A program made the position numbers and the translations under genes. A stretch of 35,231 bases of DNA from Betaproteobacteria bacterium HGW-Betaproteobacteria-9 (GTDB lineage: Bacteria > Pseudomonadota > Gammaproteobacteria > Burkholderiales > Burkholderiaceae_C), in contig PHCC01000039.1 in the NCBI GenBank assembly GCA_002842215.1, positions 1-35,231 on the forward strand. Direction: 5' to 3'. Below are positions 34,790-35,231 of the stretch, in pieces. The first letter of the stretch is position 1. Each line of letters opens with the position of its first letter. The notes under the pieces are model-generated. The model was not told where the DNA came from. It saw only the letters and a list, made by a program, of their open reading frames with translations, and did no database searches.

Positions 34790-35231
34790 TCAGTAGGTTT
34801 CGAGGTGCAGGCGCCCTTCGCGCTTGAGCGCCGCGCCGAGGGTGTCCCAGTTCAGCCCGGCCTGGGTGGCCACATCGTGCAGCGCCAGCACCACGCCCTC
34901 TTCCATGCTCTTCAGACCACACACATAAAAATACGTGTTCGGGTCCTGCAGCAGCACGGCCAGGTCGGCCGCGCGCTCACGCATCGCGTCCTGCACGTAG
35001 CGTTTGGGCTTGTTCTTCTCGCGTGAGAAGGCGAAGTGGGTGTCGATGAAGTCCTTGGGCAGGCTCTGCAAGGGGCCGAAGTACGGCAGCTCTTCTTTCG
35101 TGCGCGCGCCGAAGAACAGCATCAATTTCCCTCCCTCGAACTTGCCCGACTGCCGCAGGCGCCGGCGCCATTCGGTCATGGCCCGCATGGGCGCGCTGCC
35201 CGTGCCGGTGCAGATCATCACGATGTTGGAC
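34790..35231 (-). CDS. Ferredoxin-NADP reductase-type domain, BoxA-like, partial
   Basis: The gene runs off the right edge, so only the C-terminal 146 residues are seen. They form the NADP-binding half of a ferredoxin-NADP reductase fold: MICTGTGSAPMRAMTEWRRR (pyrophosphate loop), LMLFFGARTKEELPYFGPL, and YFYVCGLKSMEEGVV near the end, closing with LKREGRLHLETY. From memory this is closest to the C-terminal domain of BoxA, the reductase of aerobic benzoyl-CoA epoxidation. A stand-alone reductase is the alternative; the missing N-terminus (two 4Fe-4S clusters in BoxA) would decide. Confidence 0.65.
   Translation of the reverse strand, partial: SNIVMICTGTGSAPMRAMTEWRRRLRQSGKFEGGKLMLFFGARTKEELPYFGPLQSLPKDFIDTHFAFSREKNKPKRYVQDAMRERAADLAVLLQDPNTYFYVCGLKSMEEGVVLALHDVATQAGLNWDTLGAALKREGRLHLETY

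Overview
The window is a GC-rich chromosomal segment from a diazotrophic betaproteobacterium, most likely a member of the Comamonadaceae or a close Burkholderiales relative. This placement rests on the FixABCX/NifVW content, the DUF3305/DUF3306 formate dehydrogenase accessory genes, the fkpB-ispH pair and a dispersed intergenic hairpin repeat of a type I associate with that family. I could not run a database search, so the placement is inference. No rRNA, tRNA, CRISPR array, transposase or phage gene was seen.

Region 1 (1-6717, + strand) is the end of a nitrogen fixation cluster: nifV (homocitrate synthase), a serine acetyltransferase, nifW, fixA, fixB, fixC and fixX, tightly packed and often overlapping, then a [2Fe-2S] ferredoxin. 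Upstream of nifV lie a consensus sigma-54 promoter (346-360) and a NifA-type TGT-N10-ACA site (226-241). The unit should therefore be NifA/RpoN controlled, making the FeMo-co organic acid, cysteine precursor and low-potential electrons for nitrogenase.

Region 2 (6781-15748) is mostly housekeeping: serS, ispH and fkpB on the - strand; radC and a Smr-domain gene on the + strand; then a retropepsin-like protease, a truncated haemoglobin, a broken YbbP-type permease and upp on the - strand. Most of the triple-hairpin intergenic repeats lie here.

Region 3 (15887-26719) is a respiratory formate dehydrogenase locus. fdhD is followed by a - strand operon encoding a small Tat protein, the catalytic molybdo/tungsto subunit, the four-cluster Fe-S subunit, a small lipoprotein, the cytochrome b subunit and a small exported protein, closed by an intrinsic terminator. 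Divergent to it are an NtrC-family response regulator and a membrane histidine kinase. The 493-base gap between them has a good sigma-54 promoter for the fdh operon and several inverted repeats suited to activator binding.

Region 4 (26731-29741) holds an ExoD-family membrane protein, a lipid kinase, a metallophosphoesterase and a DUF456 protein. Region 5 (29771-34674, - strand) is a second formate dehydrogenase module, read as DUF3305, a class I glutamine amidotransferase/C26 hydrolase, DUF3306, a large multi-cluster Fe-S protein and a TorD-type chaperone. The first three genes are joined by 4-base ATGA overlaps. The amidotransferase sitting between DUF3305 and DUF3306 is the best candidate here for an undescribed functional link. 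The window ends in a truncated ferredoxin-NADP reductase domain resembling BoxA.
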